In this document: in pieces, positions 47,261-56,206 of the stretch
Layout: each line of letters begins with the position of its first letter
Position numbering within the stretch: the stretch's first letter is position 1
NCBI RefSeq assembly: GCF_029222965.1
Contig: NZ_JARHUD010000003.1
Span: 124,001 to 188,000 of the forward strand
Direction: 5' to 3'
Source: Aquibaculum arenosum
GTDB taxonomy: Bacteria; Pseudomonadota; Alphaproteobacteria; Kiloniellales; DSM-21159
Length of the DNA: 64,000 nucleotides
Translations under genes and position numbers: made by a program
Notes under the pieces: generated by a model
Database searches by the model: none
What the model saw: the letters and a program-made list of their open reading frames with translations, nothing else
What the model was told of the DNA's origin: nothing

Positions 47261-49285
47261 ATGGGGCAAAAGGTGATCGAGGAACGCGGGCTCAAGCGCC
47301 TGTCCTACGGGCTTATCGTCCTGACCCTTGCGCTGCTCACTGCTGCGCTGTCGGGCGTGGCCTATCTCAGCCTGCAAAGCTTCGAGCGGGTGCTGCAACC
47401 GCGTCTCGAGGCCAAGGCCGGGGTGGTCGCCAGCGTCATCGGCAGCGAGATCGATCGCGCCCTGGCCGCGGGAATCCCGCTCGAGGAGCTGCGCGGCTTT
47501 CAACCCTTTGCCGCCGCCATCCTGGAAGACCATCCGGAAATCCTGAAGATCGAACTGCGCGACAGCAGCGGCCAGACACTGTTCGCCAGTTCGGAGCAAA
47601 GCGTGCCGGCCGAGGCGAGCTGGAACGAGACGGTCGCCGTCGGCACGGCCGGCGCAGAAGCGGGGCGGCTGGCCGTGGCCGTGGCGCCGGGCTACGTGAC
47701 GGATCGCCTGCGCGAGATTCAGGCGGAGATTCTGGTCATCCTGCTGGTGGCGCTTTTCCTCACCTTCGAGGTGCTGCTGGTGGTGGTGGCCATGTTCGTC
47801 ACCGAACCGGTGCGACGCCTCAGCCACCTGATGGCCGATGGGGAGCGGGGCTTCTTCCGCCATCTGGTCCCGGGAGAGACGCGCGACGAGATCGGCCGCT
47901 TCGCCGCCGCCTTCAACAGGGTGGTGCGGCGTGAGCAGGAGCGCTTTGCTGCTCTGGAGGAAGCCTTTTCCCGCCTGCGTCCCACCGCGCCGCCGGAACT
48001 CAGCGCTCTGATGCAGGATCTGGGCGAGCGCCTGCGCCCCGAAGCGCGCCCCGCCGCTGCCACCGAGGGCAGCATTGCCGATGTGCGCATGCCGCTCTTC
48101 CTGTTCTTCTTCGCAACGGAACTCAGCCGCTCCTTCCTGCCGATCTTCGCGCGCGACCTTTACGAGCCGCTGCCCGGCCTCTCCTACGAGCTCACCATCG
48201 CCCTGCCGATCGCACTCTACCTCTTCCTGGTGGCGATCTTGACCCCCATGGCCGGGGCGCTGGCCGGCCGCTTCGGCAGCCGCCTGCTCTTCCTGCTCGG
48301 CCTGGTGCCGACCGGGGTCGGCTTGCTGATGACCGCCCTGGCAAACGACATTGCCATGCTGATCCTCTGGCGCGCGGTGAATGCGGTGGGCTTCGCGCTC
48401 ACCACGATCGCGGCCCTGGACTACATCGCCCGGGCGGCGGGGCGGAGCCGTCGGGCTGAAGGCATGGCAATCTACACCGCAGCCTTCGTGACCGCCGGGC
48501 TTTGCGGCACCTCCATCGGCGGCATCCTCGCCGACCGCCTCGGTTATCACGCCACCTTTCTCGTGGCCGCAGCGGTGACCCTGCTCTCAGCCTTCATGCT
48601 GGTGATCAACCTGCGCGACCGAGGCACCTCGGCGATGGGTGGCGGGGTGCGGCTGCGCTTGGCCGACTTCGGAACGGTGCTGGCGAACCCGCGCTTTCAG
48701 CTCTTGATCCTCATCGCTGCCATTCCGACCCAGCTGCTCACCACCGGCTATCTTTTCTACGCCACCCCCATGCTGCTTGATTCGGTCGGCTACTCCACCT
48801 CGGTGATCGGCCAGACCATGATGGTCTACTTTGTGGTGATGATCCTGATGGGCGTGCCGATGGCCCGGCTGGCGGACCGGGTGGGGCGCTACCGCCTTTT
48901 CGCCGGCGCCGGACTGCTGCTGGCCGGGCTGGCGGCAATGCTGCCCTCTTCTCTGGAAGGCAGCGCCCACTTCGCGCTTTGGGTTGCGCTGTCCATGGGT
49001 CTGGTGGGCGTCGCCCATGCGCTCTGCATCCCCTCCCAGGGCGCTATCCTGCTTCAGGAGGCCGATCGGGTTGGCGGGGACAGGCGCACCGCTGCGATTT
49101 CAGCCTACCGTGTTCTGGAGCGCATCGGCAGCGTCCTGGGCCCGATCCTGGCGGCCAGTCTGGCCGCCCTCTACGGCTATGCCTGGACGATCGGGCTGCT
49201 CGGGCTGTACGTTCTGGCCTGTGGGCTTCTGTTCACGGCGATCTCGCTGCTGCGCGCACGCGGCGGTGCCAGCGCGGTGAACTAA
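47261..49285 (+). CDS. Sensor-HAMP domain fused to an MFS transporter
   Basis: 674 residues with an unusual order: TM helix 17-36; extracytoplasmic sensor region 37-152 with AGIPLEELRGFQPFAAAIL (70-88) and PEILKIELRDSSGQTLF (92-108); TM helix 154-179; HAMP-like 180-232 (EPVRRLSHLMADGERG, RDEIGRFAAAFN); then a 12-helix MFS domain from about 276. The MFS loop-2/3 motif appears as GALAGRFGSR (332-341) and again in the second half as MARLADRVGRYRL, so the transporter looks functional. Start is ATG at 47261 or GTG at 47273. Substrate unknown. Confidence 0.8.
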   Translation: MGQKVIEERGLKRLSYGLIVLTLALLTAALSGVAYLSLQSFERVLQPRLEAKAGVVASVIGSEIDRALAAGIPLEELRGFQPFAAAILEDHPEILKIELRDSSGQTLFASSEQSVPAEASWNETVAVGTAGAEAGRLAVAVAPGYVTDRLREIQAEILVILLVALFLTFEVLLVVVAMFVTEPVRRLSHLMADGERGFFRHLVPGETRDEIGRFAAAFNRVVRREQERFAALEEAFSRLRPTAPPELSALMQDLGERLRPEARPAAATEGSIADVRMPLFLFFFATELSRSFLPIFARDLYEPLPGLSYELTIALPIALYLFLVAILTPMAGALAGRFGSRLLFLLGLVPTGVGLLMTALANDIAMLILWRAVNAVGFALTTIAALDYIARAAGRSRRAEGMAIYTAAFVTAGLCGTSIGGILADRLGYHATFLVAAAVTLLSAFMLVINLRDRGTSAMGGGVRLRLADFGTVLANPRFQLLILIAAIPTQLLTTGYLFYATPMLLDSVGYSTSVIGQTMMVYFVVMILMGVPMARLADRVGRYRLFAGAGLLLAGLAAMLPSSLEGSAHFALWVALSMGLVGVAHALCIPSQGAILLQEADRVGGDRRTAAISAYRVLERIGSVLGPILAASLAALYGYAWTIGLLGLYVLACGLLFTAISLLRARGGASAVN

Positions 49286-49310
49286 CGGAAGCAAGGGGGG
49301 ACACAAAAAG

Positions 49311-50354
49311 ATGCAAAGGCGCATAACAACCGGCTGGGTCGCGGTGAGCCTGCTGCTGGGCGTGCTCCTGGGCATCCTGATAACGGCCCCGGCCACGCCG
49401 CTGCATGCGCAGCAACCGGAGGCCGCCGAACGCCATCACGTCTATATCGCCACCTTCCGCGGTTGCGAGGAAGTGTGCGAGGCCTTTAAGAGCTACCTGC
49501 TGGACCGCGGCCTGGCGGTGGATTTCATCGAGCGCTCCATCGAACGCGACACCGCACGCATTCCCGAGCTGGTGGCCGAGGTGAAGGAGTTGCAGCCCGA
49601 CCTCCTTGTCACCTGGGGCACGGCCATCAGCCTCGGCATGGTGGGCCCCGCCGGCACCGCTGACAGCGAGGCCTATGTCACCGACATCCCGGCCGTCTAT
49701 CTCTACGTGGCCGACCCGCTGGGCGCCGGGCTGGTCAACCGCCCAGACATGTCGGAGCGCCCCAACCTGGCCGGCGCGAACATTCAGGTACCCCTCGAGG
49801 CGCAGTTGCGCGTCATGCAGTCCTACCAGGAGGTGGATCGCATTGGGGTGGTCTACGGTGCCGATGAACTGAACTCCGTGGCCGCTGTGACCGCCCTGCG
49901 CGTCGCAGCGTCACGCTTCGGCATAGAGGTCATCGAGCAGCAACTGGATCCAGGTCCGGAAGGCCCGCCCCTGCCGGAGAGCATCGCGCCGGCAATGCAA
50001 GCGATCGCGGAGAAGGATCCAGACATTCTGGTCACGGTCTCGAGTTCCTTCCTCATTCAGAACGTGGAGGCCTACACCGCCGCCGCGGTCGAGGCAGGCC
50101 TGCCGCTTTTCACCTCGGCGGAGCTACCGATCCGCCAGGGCGATGCCATGCTCGCACTCTTTGCATCACTCTCCAGCATCGGCCAGGTTGCCGGATATCA
50201 GGCCGAGCAGATCCTGCGCGAGGGTGCCGACCCGGCCACCCTTCCCACGCCGTCTCTGCGCCGCTTCACCCTGCTCATCAACATGCCGGTCGCGCTCGCG
50301 CTGGAGCGCTACCCGCCCATGCTGGTGCTCCAGATCGCCGAGTTGATGGACTGA
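49311..50354 (+). CDS. TrpX-like ABC transporter substrate-binding protein
   Basis: 347-residue periplasmic binding protein of the ABC_sub_bind (TrpX) type: signal peptide to about residue 34 (ATPLHAQ), then two-lobe fold seen in DLLVTWGTAISLGMVG, IPAVYLYVADPLGAGLV, DRIGVVYGADELNS, VEAGLPLFTSAELPIRQGD and ILREGADPATLPTPSL. Characterised relatives bind aromatic amino acids, but ligand choice cannot be read here. No permease or ATPase is adjacent, which suggests a ligand-presenting role for the neighbouring membrane sensors or MFS fusions. Separated by 25 nt from the fusion gene. Confidence 0.85.
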   Translation: MQRRITTGWVAVSLLLGVLLGILITAPATPLHAQQPEAAERHHVYIATFRGCEEVCEAFKSYLLDRGLAVDFIERSIERDTARIPELVAEVKELQPDLLVTWGTAISLGMVGPAGTADSEAYVTDIPAVYLYVADPLGAGLVNRPDMSERPNLAGANIQVPLEAQLRVMQSYQEVDRIGVVYGADELNSVAAVTALRVAASRFGIEVIEQQLDPGPEGPPLPESIAPAMQAIAEKDPDILVTVSSSFLIQNVEAYTAAAVEAGLPLFTSAELPIRQGDAMLALFASLSSIGQVAGYQAEQILREGADPATLPTPSLRRFTLLINMPVALALERYPPMLVLQIAELMD

Positions 50355-50357
50355 GGC

Positions 50358-51179
50358 ATGCCGACGGCGCTCGCCCTTCGCATGACGACGATTCTCGGCA
50401 GCGTGCTGCTGCTGCTTGCCCTGCTGTTCAGCCTCACCCTGGAAGCAATGCATGTGGACAGCGAGAGGGACCTGCGCGAAGGCCGCTTTGCCTACAGCCT
50501 GGCGCAGTTGAAGCAGCGGGTGGAATCGCCCCTCTCCCTGGGGCTCGAAGTGGAAAGCCTCGACTACCTGCAGCAGCTGCTCGAGATGGAGGCCGCTGCC
50601 GATCCCGAAATCCTTTCCATCGACCTGTTCGATTCCGAAGGCAGCCTCCTCTTCACAACGGACCGCGTCGGCATCCGCCAGGCCGTGCCCGAAGGTTGGC
50701 TGGAGGCCACCCTGGCACTACCGACACCGGACGAGGCCGAGCAGACCCCGCAAAGCGAAGCGATCTGGCATCTGGACGAGCGCGACGGCCAGGCCCTGGG
50801 CGTGGCGCTGCACAACGATTTCGGCCTGGTGGTCGGTGGATTGGTGCTGCGCCACAGCATCACCCGTGTCGGCGAAGGCTACCTCTCGACACAGAACATG
50901 GCACTGGCCCTGCCTTTGGCGCTGGCCCTCGGCGGCACCCTGATCGGCGGCCTCTTGTTCCAGCGCCTCTGCCGCCCCGTCGAAAGGGAAGCCGCTGCGC
51001 TGGCCGAGGCCCTGTATCGGCATCAGACCGAAGCCAAGACCCTGGACAGCAAGACGGCGAGCAATGCCACGGGCAGTCTGACGGCAACGGTCACGGTCCT
51101 ACACAGCGCGGTTCAGGCCGCCGAGCGTCGCTGCCGTGAGGCAACCGGTGAGGTGGAGCGCATCGATGGCCGTAACTGA
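50358..51179 (+). CDS. Membrane sensor protein without output domain (second of two)
   Basis: 273 residues organised like the protein at 46425: TM 10-30, extracytoplasmic domain 31-180 with LGLEVESLDYLQQLL (61-75) and PEILSIDLFDSEGSLLF (83-99), TM 181-202, then a short cytoplasmic helical tail ending after ~70 residues. There is no catalytic domain. It starts 4 nt after the binding protein and overlaps the next gene by 14 nt. Paralog of the first sensor, so the operon seems to have duplicated a sensor-plus-MFS unit. Confidence 0.72.
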   Translation: MPTALALRMTTILGSVLLLLALLFSLTLEAMHVDSERDLREGRFAYSLAQLKQRVESPLSLGLEVESLDYLQQLLEMEAAADPEILSIDLFDSEGSLLFTTDRVGIRQAVPEGWLEATLALPTPDEAEQTPQSEAIWHLDERDGQALGVALHNDFGLVVGGLVLRHSITRVGEGYLSTQNMALALPLALALGGTLIGGLLFQRLCRPVEREAAALAEALYRHQTEAKTLDSKTASNATGSLTATVTVLHSAVQAAERRCREATGEVERIDGRN

Positions 51180-53163
51180 CCAGTTGCCCCTGGCTCCAGG
51201 CGCCTCGGTGACGAAGGGCGAGACGCTGGACGAAACGGCGGAGGCCGACAGCCGGACCCTGCTTGTGCAGACTGCTTGGACGCTGCGGCTGCGGACCCGG
51301 CTGGTGCTCTGCGGCCTCCTGATCGTGCTGCTGACCGCCGGGCTGAGCGGCTGGCTTGGCCTGCGCGCTGTCGAGCACCGCCTGGAAGGGGAGATGATCT
51401 CGGCCTCACGCACCGTGGGCAACGGCTTGGTGCAGCAGTTCGAGCTCGCCTTGGAGGCCGGCATCCCCTTCGACCGTCTAACCGGTGTCGAGGACTTCCT
51501 GGCGACGACCACCAGTTTCGACGAACGCATCGGCTTTGCCGCCCTGCTCGACGGCGAGGGCGCGAAGGTCGCAGCCGCCGGGCGCAACAATGGCCTGGTG
51601 CCGGACCGACTGACCACGGGCGCGCTCAACGCAGAAGCCTTCCGCCCCGCCGGCCATCTGGCGGTGATTGCGCCCATCTCGCACCAGGGCACGACCCAAG
51701 GCTATGTGCTGGTCGGCGTCGGCGATGGTTTGCCGTCACAGACGATCCTGGCCTTCACGACCGCCGCCGCGCTGGCCACGCTGGCCCTGCTGGTGCTGCT
51801 GCACGAGGCGCTGCGCGCAACCCTGTTCAAGAGCGTGGAGCGACCCGCAGAGGCGCTCGCGCGCCTGGCGGCGGCCTTGGAGCGCGGCGACCTTTCTCGC
51901 ACCACCTGGCTTGCAGCCCCGGGCAGCATGGGCCGGCTGCTCCTCGCCACCCGGCACCGCCTTGCCGGCGTCAACACCGCCTTCCACGCCTTCCTGCTCA
52001 GCGCCTTCGCCGCCCGGGCCGGCCACTTCGAGCCGCCGGTCCTGCGGGAGATTACCGATGTCGTGCGACGCGGGCTCGGCCCGCATCGACTGCCCCCGGT
52101 GGCCGGTGCCTGGCCGGTGGCCGTGGCCGGCGACGGCCTCTTCCGGCTGGCTGCCTTTGCCCTGCTGCTGGGCGAGGCGGTGCTGCTGCCGGGCTGGTGG
52201 AACCTCGGCGCGCTGGAGGCACTTTCGCGAGACGCCGCCACGGCGCTACTGGCTCTGCCGCTGCTGCTCGCCATCCCGCTGGGGTATAATCTGGCAGGGC
52301 GTGCTCTGGCCGGCTTTGCTCCGGGCATGACCTTCACCGCCGGTGCCCTGATCGCCGCCGCCGGACAGCTCGGCCTGGCACTGGCGGACACGCCGGAAGC
52401 GGTGGCGGCGCTGCGTATACTCGGTGGACTGGGCATCGGTATGGCCTTTCACCCGCTGGGAGGTGGGGTGGCGCTCACGCGCGGGGCGCTACTGGCCCTG
52501 GTGGCCGGCACCGGTCCTGGCTTCCTCTTCCTGGCGCTCACCGGCTCACCAAACCTGGCACCACTGGCCGCGCTGGTCACCGCCATCGGCGGCCTGCTCG
52601 TCGGCCAGAGCCTGCCGGAACGCAACGAGGCAACGGATAACGCTTCGCAGGCCCATGCAACGCCACGCTCTCGCCCCCTGCCGCTGTTCAGCCTCGGTCT
52701 GCTGACGGCCCTGCTGCCGACGCTGCTCGCGAACCGCGCAGCAGGCAGCGGCCCCCCCGACATCGTCGCACTGCTGGCCGTCGTCATCGCGCTGGCGGCC
52801 GGTGTGCTGCTCTCGGGCAGCCTTGCTCCGGCGCTGGGGCCAGTGCGCACCCGTCGATTCGCCGCACTGGGGGGCGGGCTCTGCTTCGCGCTTGCGGCCT
52901 TCCTGAGCCACACGGCCCCCTCGACGCTGCACGCCATGGCGGTTCCGGCGTTGGCGGGCGCTGTGCTTGCCGGGCTGCTGCTTATCGCAGCGACCCTGAC
53001 CGCCGAGGCGGGCGAGTGCAGGCCCCGGAGCACGCAGAATGTCATAGCCCTTGCCGGCGGCGCGGCGCTCGGCCTGCTGGCGATCAGCGCCTTCGGCTGG
53101 CCGCTCCTCTTCGCCCTGGCGGCCGCCGCCCTCCTGGCAACCAGTCTCATGGGGAGGCGCTGA
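51166..53163 (+). CDS. Sensor-HAMP domain fused to a diverged 12-helix MFS-like domain
   Basis: 665 residues from ATG at 51166 (GTGGAG upstream). TM 44-66; sensor region with AGIPFDRLTGVEDFLATT (98-115) and IGFAALLDGEGAKV (122-135); TM 192-214; HAMP-like segment 215-268 (FKSVERPAEALARLAAALER); then hydrophobic segments that count as six plus six helices (about 325-480 and 510-660) separated by a polar loop. Layout matches the fusion at 47261, but the MFS GxxxDRxGR-type motifs are not recognisable. It may be a non-transporting partner or sensor form. The gene overlaps the next by 1 nt. Confidence 0.7.
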   Translation: MAVTDQLPLAPGASVTKGETLDETAEADSRTLLVQTAWTLRLRTRLVLCGLLIVLLTAGLSGWLGLRAVEHRLEGEMISASRTVGNGLVQQFELALEAGIPFDRLTGVEDFLATTTSFDERIGFAALLDGEGAKVAAAGRNNGLVPDRLTTGALNAEAFRPAGHLAVIAPISHQGTTQGYVLVGVGDGLPSQTILAFTTAAALATLALLVLLHEALRATLFKSVERPAEALARLAAALERGDLSRTTWLAAPGSMGRLLLATRHRLAGVNTAFHAFLLSAFAARAGHFEPPVLREITDVVRRGLGPHRLPPVAGAWPVAVAGDGLFRLAAFALLLGEAVLLPGWWNLGALEALSRDAATALLALPLLLAIPLGYNLAGRALAGFAPGMTFTAGALIAAAGQLGLALADTPEAVAALRILGGLGIGMAFHPLGGGVALTRGALLALVAGTGPGFLFLALTGSPNLAPLAALVTAIGGLLVGQSLPERNEATDNASQAHATPRSRPLPLFSLGLLTALLPTLLANRAAGSGPPDIVALLAVVIALAAGVLLSGSLAPALGPVRTRRFAALGGGLCFALAAFLSHTAPSTLHAMAVPALAGAVLAGLLLIAATLTAEAGECRPRSTQNVIALAGGAALGLLAISAFGWPLLFALAAAALLATSLMGRR

Positions 53164-55298
53164 TGAGTGCGCGCCTGCGCCTGCTGTTGATCGCCGGCCT
53201 GCTGCTCGCGCTCGGAGTAGCCGGCAGCCTGATCTGGACCCGCAGCGTCGCGCTTCCCAGTGTCAGCCAAGCCGAGTTCCAGGTGCATCAGCGCGAGCAA
53301 GCGCGGCTCTGGCGCACACTGGTGGAGCAGCAGACGGGGCTGCTCTCCCTGGCCGCCGAGGAGTTGGCCGAACAGCCCTGGCTGCCCCGCCTGCTGGACC
53401 AGGACCGCCCCGACCTGCTGGCCGCGCGCATCGCAAACGAACTACCGAACCTGGAGCGGCGCTACGGTCTGCGCAGCGTCGAAATCATCGACAACGAGGG
53501 CCGGCTGCTCTACCCGCAGACAGAGACAGGCTCCAATGGAGAGCGCGTCAGCAACCTCGAAGCCCGCGCCACCACCGCCGCCGGTGCCAATGCCGAGGGG
53601 GGCGATGAGTTCGCCGGCTTCCGACAGAATGCGCAGCGCGATTTCGTGCTGGCCTTCACCAGAACGCTACCAAACGACGCGCAGGTAATCGTCTCCACCG
53701 GCATGGACCGGCTGCTCCAGGGCATCTCGCGCAATGGCGTTGCGCCGGCACGCCCCGCAGCCTTTGCCGACCTGCGTGGTCAGACCGTCGCGCTTTCTGG
53801 ACCGGACGAAGGCCAGTCGCTGCTGCGCCGGGTGGTCGCCGGGGAGGTTGCGGTGCCAGAGGGCCTGCGGCTGCTGGAAACACCACTGTCCGATATCGCT
53901 GAGCGGCCCATCGGACAGCTTTTCTCGTTGCTGCCGGCCGAGCCGGTGAGCGAGACCATGAACCGGCTCTTCCTGCTGACCGCCGGACTGGGCTTGGCGC
54001 TCTTCCTGCTCCTGCTCCTGGTTCTGGCCCGGGCGCTGCGCAGCGAGTTCGCGCCCCTCGACCGCCTGATCCACGGCGTGACCGCTCTGGCCGCCGGCGA
54101 CAGCGAGGTCGAAGTGCCGCGCCATGCTGGCAATGACGAGGCAGGCCGCCTCTCCAGCGCGCTGCAGCAGTTGCGCCAACGCGCGCTGCTGCTCACCACG
54201 CTGGAAATCTCGCGTGAACGGCAGCGGCGGCGGCAGGAACGCTTCCTGCGCCGCCAGCTCACCGGACTGGCCGAAACCCTGGAGGGCAAGGACCGCGAGG
54301 CGCTTTTGGGCGACCTGGAGCGCCTGGAACGCACGGCGCGCCGCGACAGCGCGCAGCAAGGCAGCGATCTGCTGGGCGCCGCCGATGGCCGCCTGGAAAA
54401 AGCGTTGCTCGAGCCCCGCGCCGGCGGCCAGGACGATTTCGCGCTTCTGGCCGTGGCCTTCGAGAACCTCTCCTTCCGCATCCGCGACCAGAACGCCAAC
54501 CTGAAGCAGCTCGTCTCGGAGCTGAACGAGGCCCTGCGCGCCAAGAGTGAATTCCTGCTGCTGCAGCAGGAACTGGACATGGCGCGCTCAATGCAGCTCT
54601 CCATCCTGCCGCCGGACCGCCCCGAACAGAACGGCTTGGCCGTGCATGGCATGATGCTGCCGGCCAAGGAGGTGGGCGGCGACTTCTACGATGCCTTTGA
54701 ACTTCCGGACGGGCGCTTGGCCCTTGTGGTCGCCGACGTCTCGGGCAAGGGCGTGCCGGCGGCCTTCTTCAGCCTGATCACGCGCACCCTGCTCAAGGCC
54801 ATCGCCACCGCCGACGCCGAGCCGAGACAGGCCATCGAGCGGCTGAACGATCTGCTCTGCGCCGAGAACGAGCAGATGATGTTCGTCACCCTGTTCTTCG
54901 GTTTGCTGGAGCCGGAGACCGGCCGCTTCCTCTACGTCAACGGCGGCCACAACCCGCCCCTGCACCTGCGCGCCTCAGGCGAGGTGGAACTGCTCGATGT
55001 CACCGGCGACATGGCCCTGGCCGTGATGGAGGAGCAGGACTACCAGGAGCGCGAGGTCGTTCTGGAGCCCGGCGACCTGCTGCTGCTCTACACCGACGGC
55101 GTGACCGAGGCCTGCGACCCCGAGAACAACGAGTATGGGGAGGAGCGCCTGCTCAGCGAACTGCGGCGCAACCAGGAGACGCCCACCTGGATGATGCCCC
55201 AGGCCCTGGGCAACGCGGTCAAGGCCTTCGAGAACGGCGCCGCCCAGGCCGACGACATGACCATCCTGGCAACGGGCTACCGCCGCGGCGGAAGCTGA
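53163..55298 (+). CDS. RsbU-like HAMP-PP2C serine phosphatase
   Basis: 711-residue membrane phosphatase: TM 4-25, extracytoplasmic domain 26-266, TM 267-292, HAMP ~290-343, a long coiled coil (~345-470) and a SpoIIE-type PP2C domain (~475-707). Metal-binding residues are intact: GGDFYD (505-510), VADVSGKG (523-530), NGGHNPP (593-599), YTDGVTEA (643-650) and ADDMT (696-700). It should dephosphorylate the STAS protein at 46057. The ATG at 53163 overlaps the upstream stop (TGATG). Its 3' end overlaps the convergent formyltransferase gene by 22 nt. Confidence 0.9.
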   Translation: MSARLRLLLIAGLLLALGVAGSLIWTRSVALPSVSQAEFQVHQREQARLWRTLVEQQTGLLSLAAEELAEQPWLPRLLDQDRPDLLAARIANELPNLERRYGLRSVEIIDNEGRLLYPQTETGSNGERVSNLEARATTAAGANAEGGDEFAGFRQNAQRDFVLAFTRTLPNDAQVIVSTGMDRLLQGISRNGVAPARPAAFADLRGQTVALSGPDEGQSLLRRVVAGEVAVPEGLRLLETPLSDIAERPIGQLFSLLPAEPVSETMNRLFLLTAGLGLALFLLLLLVLARALRSEFAPLDRLIHGVTALAAGDSEVEVPRHAGNDEAGRLSSALQQLRQRALLLTTLEISRERQRRRQERFLRRQLTGLAETLEGKDREALLGDLERLERTARRDSAQQGSDLLGAADGRLEKALLEPRAGGQDDFALLAVAFENLSFRIRDQNANLKQLVSELNEALRAKSEFLLLQQELDMARSMQLSILPPDRPEQNGLAVHGMMLPAKEVGGDFYDAFELPDGRLALVVADVSGKGVPAAFFSLITRTLLKAIATADAEPRQAIERLNDLLCAENEQMMFVTLFFGLLEPETGRFLYVNGGHNPPLHLRASGEVELLDVTGDMALAVMEEQDYQEREVVLEPGDLLLLYTDGVTEACDPENNEYGEERLLSELRRNQETPTWMMPQALGNAVKAFENGAAQADDMTILATGYRRGGS

Positions 55299-56110
55299 CT
55301 CTCTGCCCCTTCGGGCAGGAAGTGCCGGGCCAGCGCCAGATAGTCCTCCGGCTCCACCATGACCTTGCCCGCCGCCTCGAAGCGGGCCAGGGCCGCCGCA
55401 TCGGGCAGCGGCAGATAGCGGCGGGGGGCCGTGGGCGATTGCGGTTGCAGCCTGGGCGGGCTCCCTTCCGCGAGACCGCGGGCCAGTTCGGCCAGCATGT
55501 CGGCGCCCTGCAGGTAGTTCTGCACCATGGTGTGAAAGAAGGAGCGCCCCGGCTCGATTGGGCGCTGGCGCATCAGGGCGATGGGGCCGGTGTCGATGCC
55601 CTCATCGATCTGGTGCACCGTGGCCGTGGTGCTGGCTTCACCATCGTGCATCGCCCAGAAGGCAGCATGCAGGCCCGGGCGCTCCGGCAGGGCGCCGGAA
55701 TGCAGGTTCCAGGCACCCAAGCGCGGCAGGGCGATGTCCTCGGGCTGCAGCAGGAAACCGAACTTGAAGGTCAGGATCATGTCGGGCGCGAGTTCGCGGT
55801 AGAGTGCACTGCGACCGGCACGGCCCATGCCGTCGGCGATGATCAGGCGAATGTCGTGACGCGCTGCCAGGCTTTCGAAGGGCGCCAACTCACCCGGCGC
55901 CCCCGCGGCCGCGGCAAGAGGAAAGAGCACCTGGTTGGGCAACTCTTCCTCGAAAAGCCGCAGCATGCGCAACTGCGGCACTGCCAGCGCGCCGCTGCGC
56001 AGGCGGTTGGCCAGGAGCAGGGTGATCCGTGCAGGCGGAAGTTGTGGCAGCATGCGATGAAGCATCAGGTTCGCCACCAGATCGCGCTTGCTACAGAGAA
56101 GTAAATGCAC
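55277..56110 (-). CDS. Formyltransferase-family protein (Fmt N-terminal fold), substrate unknown
   Basis: 277-residue protein of the formyl_trans_N fold. The catalytic Asn-His-Asp set is seen: Asn and His in NLHSGALPERPGLHAAFWAM and Asp in VHQIDEGIDTGPIALM. Methionyl-tRNA formyltransferase has a further C-terminal domain; here only a short tail follows, and the sequence outside the motif differs, so a sugar or amino-acid formyltransferase is more likely. Start GTG at 56110 is chosen (GAGGTAG upstream); GTG at 56137 is possible. Divergent from a GNAT gene. Confidence 0.75.
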   Translation of the reverse strand: MHLLLCSKRDLVANLMLHRMLPQLPPARITLLLANRLRSGALAVPQLRMLRLFEEELPNQVLFPLAAAAGAPGELAPFESLAARHDIRLIIADGMGRAGRSALYRELAPDMILTFKFGFLLQPEDIALPRLGAWNLHSGALPERPGLHAAFWAMHDGEASTTATVHQIDEGIDTGPIALMRQRPIEPGRSFFHTMVQNYLQGADMLAELARGLAEGSPPRLQPQSPTAPRRYLPLPDAAALARFEAAGKVMVEPEDYLALARHFLPEGAESQLPPRR

Positions 56111-56206
56111 CGCTACCTCGCCACTTTGTAGAACCACCCGTAAGGGTATAGGCTCCTTTGCTGAACGTCACGCCGGCAGGAAAAATCAAGCGGGGGATAA
56201 GCGTCA

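Noticed and set aside
47252-48550. 432-residue minus-strand open frame opposite the sensor-MFS fusion
   Set aside because: His-, Gln- and Gly-rich translation without motifs; the plus-strand frame has coherent TM and MFS signals.
55277-56110. Methionyl-tRNA formyltransferase (fmt)
   Set aside because: It shares the catalytic motif but lacks the C-terminal tRNA-binding domain, and def is not adjacent.
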